From NCBI GenBank assembly GCA_020073645.1, contig JAIQET010000006.1, positions 62,001-126,000 on the forward strand: a stretch of DNA of 64,000 nucleotides, written 5' to 3'. Position 1 is the stretch's first letter; each line of letters begins with the position of its first letter. This document shows positions 7,804 to 14,376 of the stretch, piece after piece. The notes beneath the pieces are model-generated. The model was not told the origin of the DNA. It made no database searches and worked only from the letters and a program-made list of their open reading frames with translations. Made by a program: the position numbers and the translations under genes. This DNA comes from Terriglobia bacterium. GTDB taxonomy: Bacteria; Acidobacteriota; Terriglobia; Terriglobales; Acidobacteriaceae.

Positions 7804-9651
7804 CTACTGCAGTTCCAGCGAAACCAGGTCCCCGTCGGCCTTCCCACCCGCCTTGTAATTCACCGCCACTGCCCGGCTCTTCCATCCGCAGGAAAACTGG
7901 TCTTCCCCGATCAACAGCAGCGACTTGTAATCTTCAGTTCTCAGCTTCAGCGTCTTCCCCCCGGCTGCCACCGTCACCACCGCCACCGGCGCTTGTGTAC
8001 AGTCGATGCTCACCAGTTTCCCCTTCGCAAATTGCACCTTCCTCCTGTCCGGCTGCGGCTCAGCCGGGTGTTCCGGCTGATCTGAGGCGGCTGGTTCCTC
8101 CCCTGCCTTGCCCTGCGTGGCCGGAGCCTGTCGGGGCTGCGTTCCCGGCGCGGCGGTTTGCGACGGATGCCCTGCGTCACCGGTGGGCAGCAACCCGTAC
8201 TTTTTCAACGTCGGCAGATCGGCAAGGTTTTTCTCCGCTGCTTTCGCAATTTGCGGGTTGTCGCTGCCCTTGAGCCGCTCCAGCAGATCCGCGGCTGCGT
8301 CCCACTTTTTCCCTGCCATGTAGATCTGCGCCATGTTCAGCGCGTACTGCTGGTTGCGCGGGCTCAACAGCATGGCCGCGCGCATCGCCTCCATCGCCGA
8401 GTTGATGCCGCCGCCTTCCACCCGCGCCATGCCCAGCATGCTGTACGCTTCCGCGAACTCCGGGTACCAATCGAGCACCGTGCGCAGGTCCTGCATCATG
8501 TTCGACAGCCCCTTGAAGGTTTGCCCGCTCGCCTGCGCCGCGTGATACTTCACCAACGCCAGATAGTAACGAGTCCAGGGATCAGATGGGTCCAATTCCA
8601 AAGCCTTGCTCAATTCCTCGGTCGCCTGGTCAAATTCCTTTCTCTGCATGTGGTCCCAGGCTAGTGCCCGGTGTGCAATCGCGTTGTCGAGCTTGGGCTG
8701 GCTGATGACACCTTGCAGTTCCTGCAATCCCTGAGCGCGATGCTCCGGCACTCGCACCGTGACTTCTCCCTGCAGTGCCCGCGCCTCGGTCTCGGAAACC
8801 TGCTGCGTGCTCGTGCCCACATCGCCCGGCCCCAGCGGCGTGGGGAACGAATGGATCGGGTTCGCAAGCGAACGGAAATAGTCCTTCACCGCCTGCTCGA
8901 ATTGCGCTGGCGTCATCCCATAGGCCTGCTGAATCGCCTGCTCCACCGGCAGTTTCTGGTTCTCCACCAGGCCGAAATACGTTCCTGTCTCCCCCAGCTT
9001 GTTCTGGTTGAGCAAGTAGTGCATCACCATCCACGACTCGGCGCAGAATAGCGTCTGGGGCGTTTCCTCCCGGTAGCTCGAGGTGTCGTGACGCGTGTTG
9101 AACAGCTCAGGGATGGAGATCCATGCCGCTGTATTCAGCAACCCGCTCAGCGCGCCTGGGTCCCCGCCCAATTGCACTTGCTTATCGTCCAGCCGGATGC
9201 TGGCGAAATACTCAGCGAAGCCTTCGTCGAACCAACCCTGCGTCGGTGGGTAGTTGTAGTTCAGCATCAGGTGAGCAAACTGATGTGAAACTGCACGCCA
9301 GCTTTCGTCGTCGCCTGCGTTCAGCACGATGTAGTTCTTGTCTTCTCCAGGCAGGAAGAATCCCGAGGCGGAGCTGGACGGTGGCGCCACTTGCCCATAT
9401 GACTTGAGGGAGACAATCTCCAGCGGCTCCGGCAGATTGAGCTTGGTCTTCATCAGCAATTGGCTGAACACCGAGCGCATTTGCTCGAAGCGGTAGGCAA
9501 CCGCCTGCCCCTTCTTTTCCCCGGCATCGGTGAGAACGGCGAAATGAGCCGAGCTGACGCGAATCCACTGCGGCTCCGCCGCATCCACCCGGGCACAAAG
9601 TCCCGCGAGTAGAACGGAAAGAAAGATGCATTGCAGGCGGGTGCCGACCAT
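7804..9651 (-). CDS. Secreted TPR protein with degenerate gluzincin-type peptidase domain
   Basis: About 615 residues. The ATG at 9651 is preferred because it directly precedes a signal peptide (MVGTRLQCIFLSVLLAGLCA); an upstream in-frame start exists at 9687. The N-terminal domain resembles acidobacterial DUF1570-like peptidases. Its zinc site reads HQFAH, with GWFDEGFAEYF downstream supplying the third-ligand Glu. The usual catalytic Glu of HExxH is Gln here, so peptidase activity is doubtful. TPR units follow in the second half (ELSKALELDPSDPWTRYYLA). The C-terminal 90 residues form a small beta-rich domain of unknown role. It lies downstream of queG on the same strand, separated by a heptamer array. 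Confidence 0.65.
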   Translation of the reverse strand: MVGTRLQCIFLSVLLAGLCARVDAAEPQWIRVSSAHFAVLTDAGEKKGQAVAYRFEQMRSVFSQLLMKTKLNLPEPLEIVSLKSYGQVAPPSSSASGFFLPGEDKNYIVLNAGDDESWRAVSHQFAHLMLNYNYPPTQGWFDEGFAEYFASIRLDDKQVQLGGDPGALSGLLNTAAWISIPELFNTRHDTSSYREETPQTLFCAESWMVMHYLLNQNKLGETGTYFGLVENQKLPVEQAIQQAYGMTPAQFEQAVKDYFRSLANPIHSFPTPLGPGDVGTSTQQVSETEARALQGEVTVRVPEHRAQGLQELQGVISQPKLDNAIAHRALAWDHMQRKEFDQATEELSKALELDPSDPWTRYYLALVKYHAAQASGQTFKGLSNMMQDLRTVLDWYPEFAEAYSMLGMARVEGGGINSAMEAMRAAMLLSPRNQQYALNMAQIYMAGKKWDAAADLLERLKGSDNPQIAKAAEKNLADLPTLKKYGLLPTGDAGHPSQTAAPGTQPRQAPATQGKAGEEPAASDQPEHPAEPQPDRRKVQFAKGKLVSIDCTQAPVAVVTVAAGGKTLKLRTEDYKSLLLIGEDQFSCGWKSRAVAVNYKAGGKADGDLVSLELQ

Positions 9652-9705
9652 AATCGTGGACCAGACCGGACCCGGAGATGCTACCACGCTTCCGCCGCTG
9701 CTATC

Positions 9706-9775
9706 TGAGAACTGAGATCCAGGAACTGAGAACTGAAGTTCAAAACTGAAAACCCAGAAATGAGAACTAAGAGTT
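9706..9775. repeat. Heptamer array (TGAGAAC type)
   Basis: Ten consecutive 7-bp units of the TGAGAAC/GAAAACC type lie between two minus-strand genes. The last unit reaches into the 3' end of queG, whose final codons and TAG stop (9767-9769) are array sequence. Confidence 0.85.
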
Positions 9776-10864
9776 GAGTTTCCGGGCTGCCCAGCGCGCG
9801 TGCTCTGCTACCAGTGCGTCTTCATCTTCTGACAACTTCCGCAGAGGCTCCCGGAACCTCTGATCGCCGCTGTTGCCCATCGCGATCACCGCATTCCGCC
9901 GCAGCCCGCTCAGCTTCGTCCGCCGAAGCGGTGACCCGCGGAACTTTGTCCCGAATTCCTCCGCCTTCATTTCCGCCAGCCAGGCCAGCGCCGGATTGAC
10001 CAACCCTTCCCGCGGCTGAAACTCCGGCGCAGTGGTGGCCGGCGCCTTCCGGTTCCACGGACACACATCCTGGCAAATGTCGCAGCCAAACACCTGCCGC
10101 CCCATGCCCTCGCGCATCTCTTCGGAAATCACACCGCGCTTCTCGATGGTCAGGTACGAAATGCACTTGTTGGAATCGAGCTGGTAAGGCGCAATCAGCG
10201 CATCCGTTGGACAGGCGTCAATGCAGCGCGTGCAGCTTCCGCAGCGGTCCGGCGCAGGCAGGTCGGGCTCAAGCTCGAGCGAGGTAAGAATCACTCCCAG
10301 AAACAGCCAGGACCCCAGCTTCTGATTCAGAATGCAGGTGTTCTTCCCGATCCATCCTATCCCGGCATACTTGGCATACACCCGCTCGACAATCGGCCCT
10401 GTGTCCACATAGCAGCGTGTCTGTAGCGCCGGCGTCCCGCCGGCTGTCGCGGGGGCATCCTGCCCCCGCTGTCGGCAAGCGTTAAGAAGTTTGCCTTCGA
10501 CCACCCGCAGCCTGCGCATCACCGCTTCGTGATAATCCTCCCGGCTCCATGCGTAGCGCGAAATCCATCCTCGTTCGGGATCTTGCACCTCGGTCGAATA
10601 GGCTTCCGCGGTGTTGTAGTTGATCGCGCACACGACCACGCTGCGGGCCCAGGGCGCTGCCGATCGCATAGAAGCCCGCTTCAAATGTCCTGCTTCGTCC
10701 CGTGCCTCCATGTACTTCATCTCACCCGCACGCCCCGCCGCGATCCACTCCGAAAAGTGCTCCAGCTCTGAAAACGCGCGAACCGGCGCCACCCCAGCCA
10801 AGTCGAATCCAGCTTCGGCCGCCGCCTCTTTCACCAGCGCCGTGATTTCAGCCACCCCACGCAT
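9767..10864 (-). CDS. queG: Epoxyqueuosine reductase
   Basis: About 365 residues. QueG reduces epoxyqueuosine to queuosine in tRNA, using cobalamin and two [4Fe-4S] clusters. Visible here are the catalytic Asp in YVDTGPIVER, the GIGWIGKNT motif, the first ferredoxin cluster CGSCTRCIDACP, Cys in NKCISYLTIEKRG, and the second cluster CDICQDVCPWN. The ATG at 10864 is chosen over a TTG at 10879. Odd feature: about 18 residues (QRGQDAPATAGGTPALQ) just before the catalytic Asp are encoded by a palindromic dispersed repeat (10423-10476) inserted in frame. The last three codons and stop come from the heptamer array. Confidence 0.93.
   Translation of the reverse strand: MRGVAEITALVKEAAAEAGFDLAGVAPVRAFSELEHFSEWIAAGRAGEMKYMEARDEAGHLKRASMRSAAPWARSVVVCAINYNTAEAYSTEVQDPERGWISRYAWSREDYHEAVMRRLRVVEGKLLNACRQRGQDAPATAGGTPALQTRCYVDTGPIVERVYAKYAGIGWIGKNTCILNQKLGSWLFLGVILTSLELEPDLPAPDRCGSCTRCIDACPTDALIAPYQLDSNKCISYLTIEKRGVISEEMREGMGRQVFGCDICQDVCPWNRKAPATTAPEFQPREGLVNPALAWLAEMKAEEFGTKFRGSPLRRTKLSGLRRNAVIAMGNSGDQRFREPLRKLSEDEDALVAEHARWAARKLNS
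10423..10476. repeat. Palindromic dispersed repeat inside queG
   Basis: Two adjacent inverted repeats: GTAGCGCCGGC..GCCGGC (10423-10444) and a GCGGGGGCA..TGCCCCCGC hairpin (10448-10470). The first shares its opening with the 46-bp repeat at 7710 and 26318. The insertion keeps the reading frame. Confidence 0.75.
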
Positions 10865-10913
10865 CCTGAATCTCGTCAATCACCCCAAGGCCTTATTATC
10901 CCCGTTCCCACTG

Positions 10914-10948
10914 GGTACCGGGTACTGGGTACTCGCAACTCGGTACTG
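10914..10948. repeat. Heptamer array (GGTACTC type), five units
   Basis: Five exact 7-bp units (GGTACCG, GGTACTG, GGTACTC, GCAACTC, GGTACTG) lie upstream of queG. This is the same unit family as the arms of the four-helix-bundle element at 12560-13010. From here to 11101 nothing else is recognised apart from the ribosome-binding site AAGGAGGGGG before gltD. Confidence 0.85.
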
Positions 10949-11101
10949 ACTTTAGTCCGCACCTGTTTTCCCGTCACCAGGGGGTGTGACCCATGACACA
11001 GCCAGACGTATCAAGCCCAAGGCACTCTAGAGCAGGGTGGAACCAGGGCGTTTCCCGCCCGGGGTTCTCGCACAGACACCAAGGCCGAAGGAGGGGGCGC
11101 G

Positions 11102-12610
11102 ATGATCAACCGTCGTCAGCGCTTCAAGATCGAGGCAGTCAAGCCGCCCAAGCAGGACGCCCAGGAACGGGTCCACAACTTCAATGAGGTGTCCCAGCCT
11201 TATACTCCAGAACGCGCCATGGAGCAGGCCCAGCGCTGCCTGTATTGCGACCACGCCCCCTGCACCAAAGCTTGCCCGCTGCACAACGACATCCCTGCGG
11301 CTCTGTTCCTCCTCGGCCAGGGCGACTTCATCGGCGCTGCCCTCAAGTTCATGGAGACCTCCAATCTCCCCGACGTTTGTGGCCGCATCTGCCCCCAGGA
11401 AAAACAATGCGAGGGCTCCTGCGTGGTGGTTCCCCGCAATCCCGCGGTTTGCGTCGGCAAGCTGGAAGCCTTCGTCATCGACTATGTCCGCAAGAATTAC
11501 GGCTATCCCATGCGTGAAAAAGCCGCCCCCACCGGCATGAAAGTCGCCGTTGTCGGTGCTGGCCCGGCCGGACTCGCGGTCGCTGAGGAGCTCGCAGTGC
11601 GCGGCCATGAAGTTGTCGTCTACGATATGTGGCCCTACCCCGGAGGCCTGTTGCTCTACGGCATCCCCGGCTTCAAGCTGAACAAAGACATCGTGTTCTC
11701 CAAAATCACCTATCTCGAGCAGATGGGCATTCGTTTCGTCTGCAACTACCGTGTGGGCAAGGAGCATCCTGTCGAAGACTTCTTCAAGCAGGGATTCGAC
11801 CTGGTCTTCCTGGGCTACGGCGCGGTCAAGGGCGGCGAGATGAAAGTCCCGGGTGAAGACACGCTGAAGAACATCTACCAGGCAACGGAATACCTGGTTC
11901 GTGGGAATCTTCCGCCCGAGCTGCTGCCCGAGGTGTGGCGCAACTTGCCCGATCCCAAGCCTCACTGTACGGGCGTGACCATTGTGATCGGAGGCGGCGA
12001 TACCGCCATGGACTGCGTGCGCACCGCCCGCCGTCTCAATCCCGACGCCCAAGTCTACTGCGTCTACCGCCGCAGCGAAGTCGAAATGCCGGGCCGCTAC
12101 GAAGAGCGCATCAACGCCGTAGAAGAAGGCGTGCAGTTCGAATGGCTCACCGCGCCGGTGAAGTTCATTGGGGACGATGAAGGGAAAGTCGTCGCCGCCG
12201 AATGCATCCGCATGAGGCTGGGTGCCCCCGACGCCAAAGGCCGCCGCTCGCCCGTCCCCATTGAAGGCTCAAACTTCATTATCAATTGCGACACCGTGGC
12301 CCTGGCCATCGGCTACAGCCCGGAAACTGACATCCCGGAAAGCACGCTCAACCTGAAGACCACCAAGTGGGGATCGGTCGTTGTGGAAAGCGAAGAAACT
12401 GGCCTGACCACGCGCGAGGATCTGTACGCCGCCGGCGACAACGTGCGAGGAGCAGACTTGGTGGTGACCGCGGTCGCCGCCGCCCGCAAAGCCGCCCTGG
12501 CGATGCATCAGAAGCTGCTTGCGATGCGGGAGAAGAAGTTGCGAGTACCGACCAACACCAGTACCGAGTACCGGGTACCGAGTACCGAGAAAAATGGCGC
12601 AGCACTATAA
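11102..12610 (+). CDS. gltD: NADPH-dependent glutamate synthase beta-chain-like oxidoreductase
   Basis: A 502-residue flavoprotein of the GltD family. N-terminal cysteines (46, 49, 54, 58 and 93, 97, 103, 107) make two [4Fe-4S] clusters. VVGAGPAGLAVAEEL (from residue 150) binds FAD and VIGGGDTAMDCV binds NADPH. GltD passes electrons from NADPH to the alpha subunit, but no gltB is next to it, so a stand-alone electron-transfer role is possible. AAGGAGG precedes the ATG. About the last 25 residues (from LRVPTNTSTEYRVPS on) are not family sequence: they are translated from the left arm of the S23-type element, and the gene overlaps the next start by 17 nt. Confidence 0.88.
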   Translation: MINRRQRFKIEAVKPPKQDAQERVHNFNEVSQPYTPERAMEQAQRCLYCDHAPCTKACPLHNDIPAALFLLGQGDFIGAALKFMETSNLPDVCGRICPQEKQCEGSCVVVPRNPAVCVGKLEAFVIDYVRKNYGYPMREKAAPTGMKVAVVGAGPAGLAVAEELAVRGHEVVVYDMWPYPGGLLLYGIPGFKLNKDIVFSKITYLEQMGIRFVCNYRVGKEHPVEDFFKQGFDLVFLGYGAVKGGEMKVPGEDTLKNIYQATEYLVRGNLPPELLPEVWRNLPDPKPHCTGVTIVIGGGDTAMDCVRTARRLNPDAQVYCVYRRSEVEMPGRYEERINAVEEGVQFEWLTAPVKFIGDDEGKVVAAECIRMRLGAPDAKGRRSPVPIEGSNFIINCDTVALAIGYSPETDIPESTLNLKTTKWGSVVVESEETGLTTREDLYAAGDNVRGADLVVTAVAAARKAALAMHQKLLAMREKKLRVPTNTSTEYRVPSTEKNGAAL

Positions 12611-13010
12611 GGACTTGATTGCCTGGCAGAAGGCGATGGACTTGGTTTCGGAAGTCTACGCTGTCACCGACTGTTTTCCCAAGCGGGAGGTCTACAGCCT
12701 CACCGACCAGATCAGACGGGCCGCGGTCTCAATCCCGAGCAACATCGCCGAAGGCCAAGCCCATTTCAATAACGGCGAGTTTATGCACTTCCTGCGTCAC
12801 GCCCGTGGCTCTCTCGCCGAACTTGAGACCCAGGTTCTGATCGCGCACCGGCAAGAATACGCCACCGACTCGCAGCTCCAAGGATTGGTAAAGCAGATCA
12901 ACGAGGTCAATCGCATCCTAAGTGGACTGATCAACTCCCTGACTTCCAGGAAATCCATCCAAGCGACGCGTTAGGTTTTTCTCGGTACTCGGTACTAGGT
13001 ACTCGGTACT
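12560..13010 (+). mobile_element. S23-type element: four-helix-bundle gene between heptamer inverted repeats
   Basis: The left arm 12560-12594 and right arm 12976-13010 are inverted repeats matching at 33 of 35 positions, each built from GGTACTC/GAGTACC heptamers and ending in AAAAA next to the gene. The arms enclose only one gene, whose ATG begins on the last base of the left arm and whose TAG ends one base before the right arm. Further units extend left to 12543. The element lies at the 3' end of gltD and touches the stop codon of the DUF507 gene. Its layout copies the intervening sequences of 23S rRNA, but the site is different. Confidence 0.7.
12594..12974 (+). CDS. Four-helix-bundle protein (S23 / 23S rRNA intervening-sequence protein family)
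   Basis: A 126-residue protein with the whole family signature: YKDLIAWQKAMDLV at the N-terminus, LTDQIRRAAVSIPSNIAEG at 37-54, then FLRHARGSLAELETQ at 66-80, and a fourth helix ending in ILSGLINSL. The family is found in intervening sequences of 23S rRNA, as free-standing genes, and (as Avd) with diversity-generating retroelements; its known members form small oligomeric nucleic-acid-binding bundles. No reverse transcriptase is nearby. An upstream in-frame start exists but would translate the arm, so the ATG inside the arm is preferred; no Shine-Dalgarno is visible. Confidence 0.92.
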   Translation: MAQHYKDLIAWQKAMDLVSEVYAVTDCFPKREVYSLTDQIRRAAVSIPSNIAEGQAHFNNGEFMHFLRHARGSLAELETQVLIAHRQEYATDSQLQGLVKQINEVNRILSGLINSLTSRKSIQATR

Positions 13011-13284
13011 AAACTCCCAGCTTCTTCACTTCCTCGTTGTAGTACTTGCGATACAAGATGTCCCACTCCTGGCTGCCTTCCAGGATGGTGCGCTTCTGGC
13101 TCTCGATCTTCTGCCGCGCGGCCTGGTCGATTCGCGCCTCCTGGTTGAGCAGCTCTTCCAGGAGCCTGCGTACTTCCAGCCGGATCGTGTTCCGGTCCTC
13201 CAGAAACTCCACTGCGTCCATCTCGGCCAGGGCATCGGTGATCACGTGCGCCACTTTATTCACTTTGTCCCGGCTCAGTCTCAC
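13009..13284 (-). CDS. DUF507 family protein, second copy
   Basis: A 91-residue charged, helical protein with the family start MRLSRDKVNKVAHVITDAL and a central RLEVRRLLEELL segment. Function of DUF507 is unknown. It starts with GTG overlapping the stop of the first copy by four bases (GTGA), so the two are translationally coupled and probably form a heteromer. The TAG stop (13009-13011) uses the last bases of the right arm of the S23-type element. Confidence 0.9.
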   Translation of the reverse strand: MRLSRDKVNKVAHVITDALAEMDAVEFLEDRNTIRLEVRRLLEELLNQEARIDQAARQKIESQKRTILEGSQEWDILYRKYYNEEVKKLGV

Positions 13285-13559
13285 AGCACCGCCTTGTATT
13301 TGCGCACCAGTTCGTTCTTCACCTTGCGGAACATCTCCTGATAATTGGCGCCGCTCTTTTGCATCTCCTCCGAATAGGCCTCCAGGATGACGCGCACTTC
13401 GTCATGGATGCGGTCTTCGAGCGACATCTCCTCCAGCATGGCGGCGTGCACCTTTTCCGTGACCGCGGGCACCGCCTTGGTCTCGATGAACTCCCCGGCA
13501 ATGAGTTTCTTGGTGACTTCGCGAGCCAGATAGCTCACGTATTCTTTCGACAGAAGCAT
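13281..13559 (-). CDS. DUF507 family protein, first copy
   Basis: About 92 residues from the ATG at 13559 (MLLSKEYVSYLAREVTKKLI), chosen over an upstream ATG at 13601 because it lines up with the start of the second copy. The rest is helical and acidic (EEMSLEDRIHDEVRVILEAY). Two adjacent DUF507 genes are typical of Acidobacteriota. Likely cytoplasmic; function unknown. Confidence 0.88.
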   Translation of the reverse strand: MLLSKEYVSYLAREVTKKLIAGEFIETKAVPAVTEKVHAAMLEEMSLEDRIHDEVRVILEAYSEEMQKSGANYQEMFRKVKNELVRKYKAVL

Positions 13560-13605
13560 AGTGCGGATCAGACGCTCTTTGCGAAACAAATAGTCTAGCA
13601 CAGGG

Positions 13606-13740
13606 AGCAGTCAGCACTCAGCAGTCAGCACTCAGCCATTTTAGAGTTGATGGCGTCATCCTGAGGAAGCGGCAGCTTCCGAAGGACCTAGCGCGCACCA
13701 CCAAGGCTCCCTGCTGGCTGAGTGCTGAATGCTGAGTGCT
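13606..13740. repeat. Composite element: AGCACTC heptamer arms around a GTCATCC repeat
   Basis: Left arm 13606-13637 (AGCAGTC, AGCACTC, AGCAGTC, AGCACTC, AGCC) and right arm 13716-13740 are inverted repeats; 24 of the 25 bases next to the core match. The 78-bp core carries one arm of the GGCGTCATCC family. Close relatives are at 38048 and 39177. Confidence 0.88.
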
Positions 13741-13797
13741 AACCCTAGTAGCTCTCCCCCAAAAGTCATACAATGCTGCTTTACGCAGAGCCCCAAT

Positions 13798-14274
13798 ATG
13801 TCTCCGCTCCCCGACGATCTCGCCCCCCTTCACGACGACATGGTCGCTTTCATCGAGGGCCACGGCATGCGCCGCTTTCACGGCTGCATTGATTACGAGG
13901 AAGTGCAGAGCGTCATGTGGAAGACCGAGGACAATCCCGACAGTTGGAAGGATTTCGTCGAGCTCGCCAAGGCCGCCGGCGCGCCCTTCCTGACGATGGA
14001 CTCCTGGCGGCTGCAGCGCGAGGAACTCGACGACCTGCTGCAGCGCCTCTCCAACGCCGAGTTCACCAACGACGAGGATCTGGAAGACGCCCGCTGGCTG
14101 CGCACCTACATCGGCAAAACTGGCTTCGTCCAGCTCGGCTTCGCTCAACATGGTGTCATGATGGTCTACGAGGCCTCCACCGAGTGGTACGACCGCTACC
14201 AGCGCATGGTCGAACTAGCCGAAGATTTCGGCGGCATCCCCATCGACGAACCCGATCAGGACGACGAGCCCTGA
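13798..14274 (+). CDS. Conserved hypothetical acidic protein
   Basis: A 158-residue soluble protein without signal peptide. The ATG at 13798 (MSPLPDDLAPLHDDM) is chosen because upstream codons are repeat-derived. The sequence is rich in Asp/Glu and aromatic residues (CIDYEEVQSVMWKTEDNPDS; EDARWLRTYIGKTG; EWYDRYQRMVELAEDFGG) and ends in an acidic tail. I do not recognise the family. Heptamer elements flank it on both sides, so it may be transcribed alone or with recJ, 103 bp downstream. Confidence 0.75.
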   Translation: MSPLPDDLAPLHDDMVAFIEGHGMRRFHGCIDYEEVQSVMWKTEDNPDSWKDFVELAKAAGAPFLTMDSWRLQREELDDLLQRLSNAEFTNDEDLEDARWLRTYIGKTGFVQLGFAQHGVMMVYEASTEWYDRYQRMVELAEDFGGIPIDEPDQDDEP

Positions 14275-14280
14275 GACATT

Positions 14281-14366
14281 GTTGATTTCTGATTGTTGAT
14301 TGTTGATTGACTGCCGATGTATCGGGATTTTAGGTTTTCAATCAACAATCAAAAATCACAAATCAA
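14281..14366. repeat. Heptamer inverted repeat (GTTGATT type)
   Basis: Left arm 14281-14309 has four GTTGATT-like units. Right arm 14339-14366 has four CAATCAA-like units. They are reverse complements with few mismatches around a 29-bp core and would form a long stem in the RNA ten bases before the recJ start. Confidence 0.88.
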
Positions 14367-14376
14367 CAATTCTTCC

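Noticed and set aside
11030..11075. T-box-like GGGTGGAACC sequence before gltD
   Set aside because: The motif core is present by chance; there is no specifier stem or antiterminator, and T-boxes belong mainly to Firmicutes and act on aminoacyl-tRNA or amino-acid genes.
12519..12593. Upstream start for the four-helix-bundle gene
   Set aside because: These codons translate the heptamer arm and the gltD 3' end; the family begins at the ATG at 12594.
12543..13010. CRISPR array
   Set aside because: Units are 7 bp with no unique spacers of regular length and no cas genes nearby.
12560..13010. Diversity-generating retroelement
   Set aside because: The four-helix-bundle protein resembles Avd, but there is no reverse transcriptase and no template/variable repeat pair.
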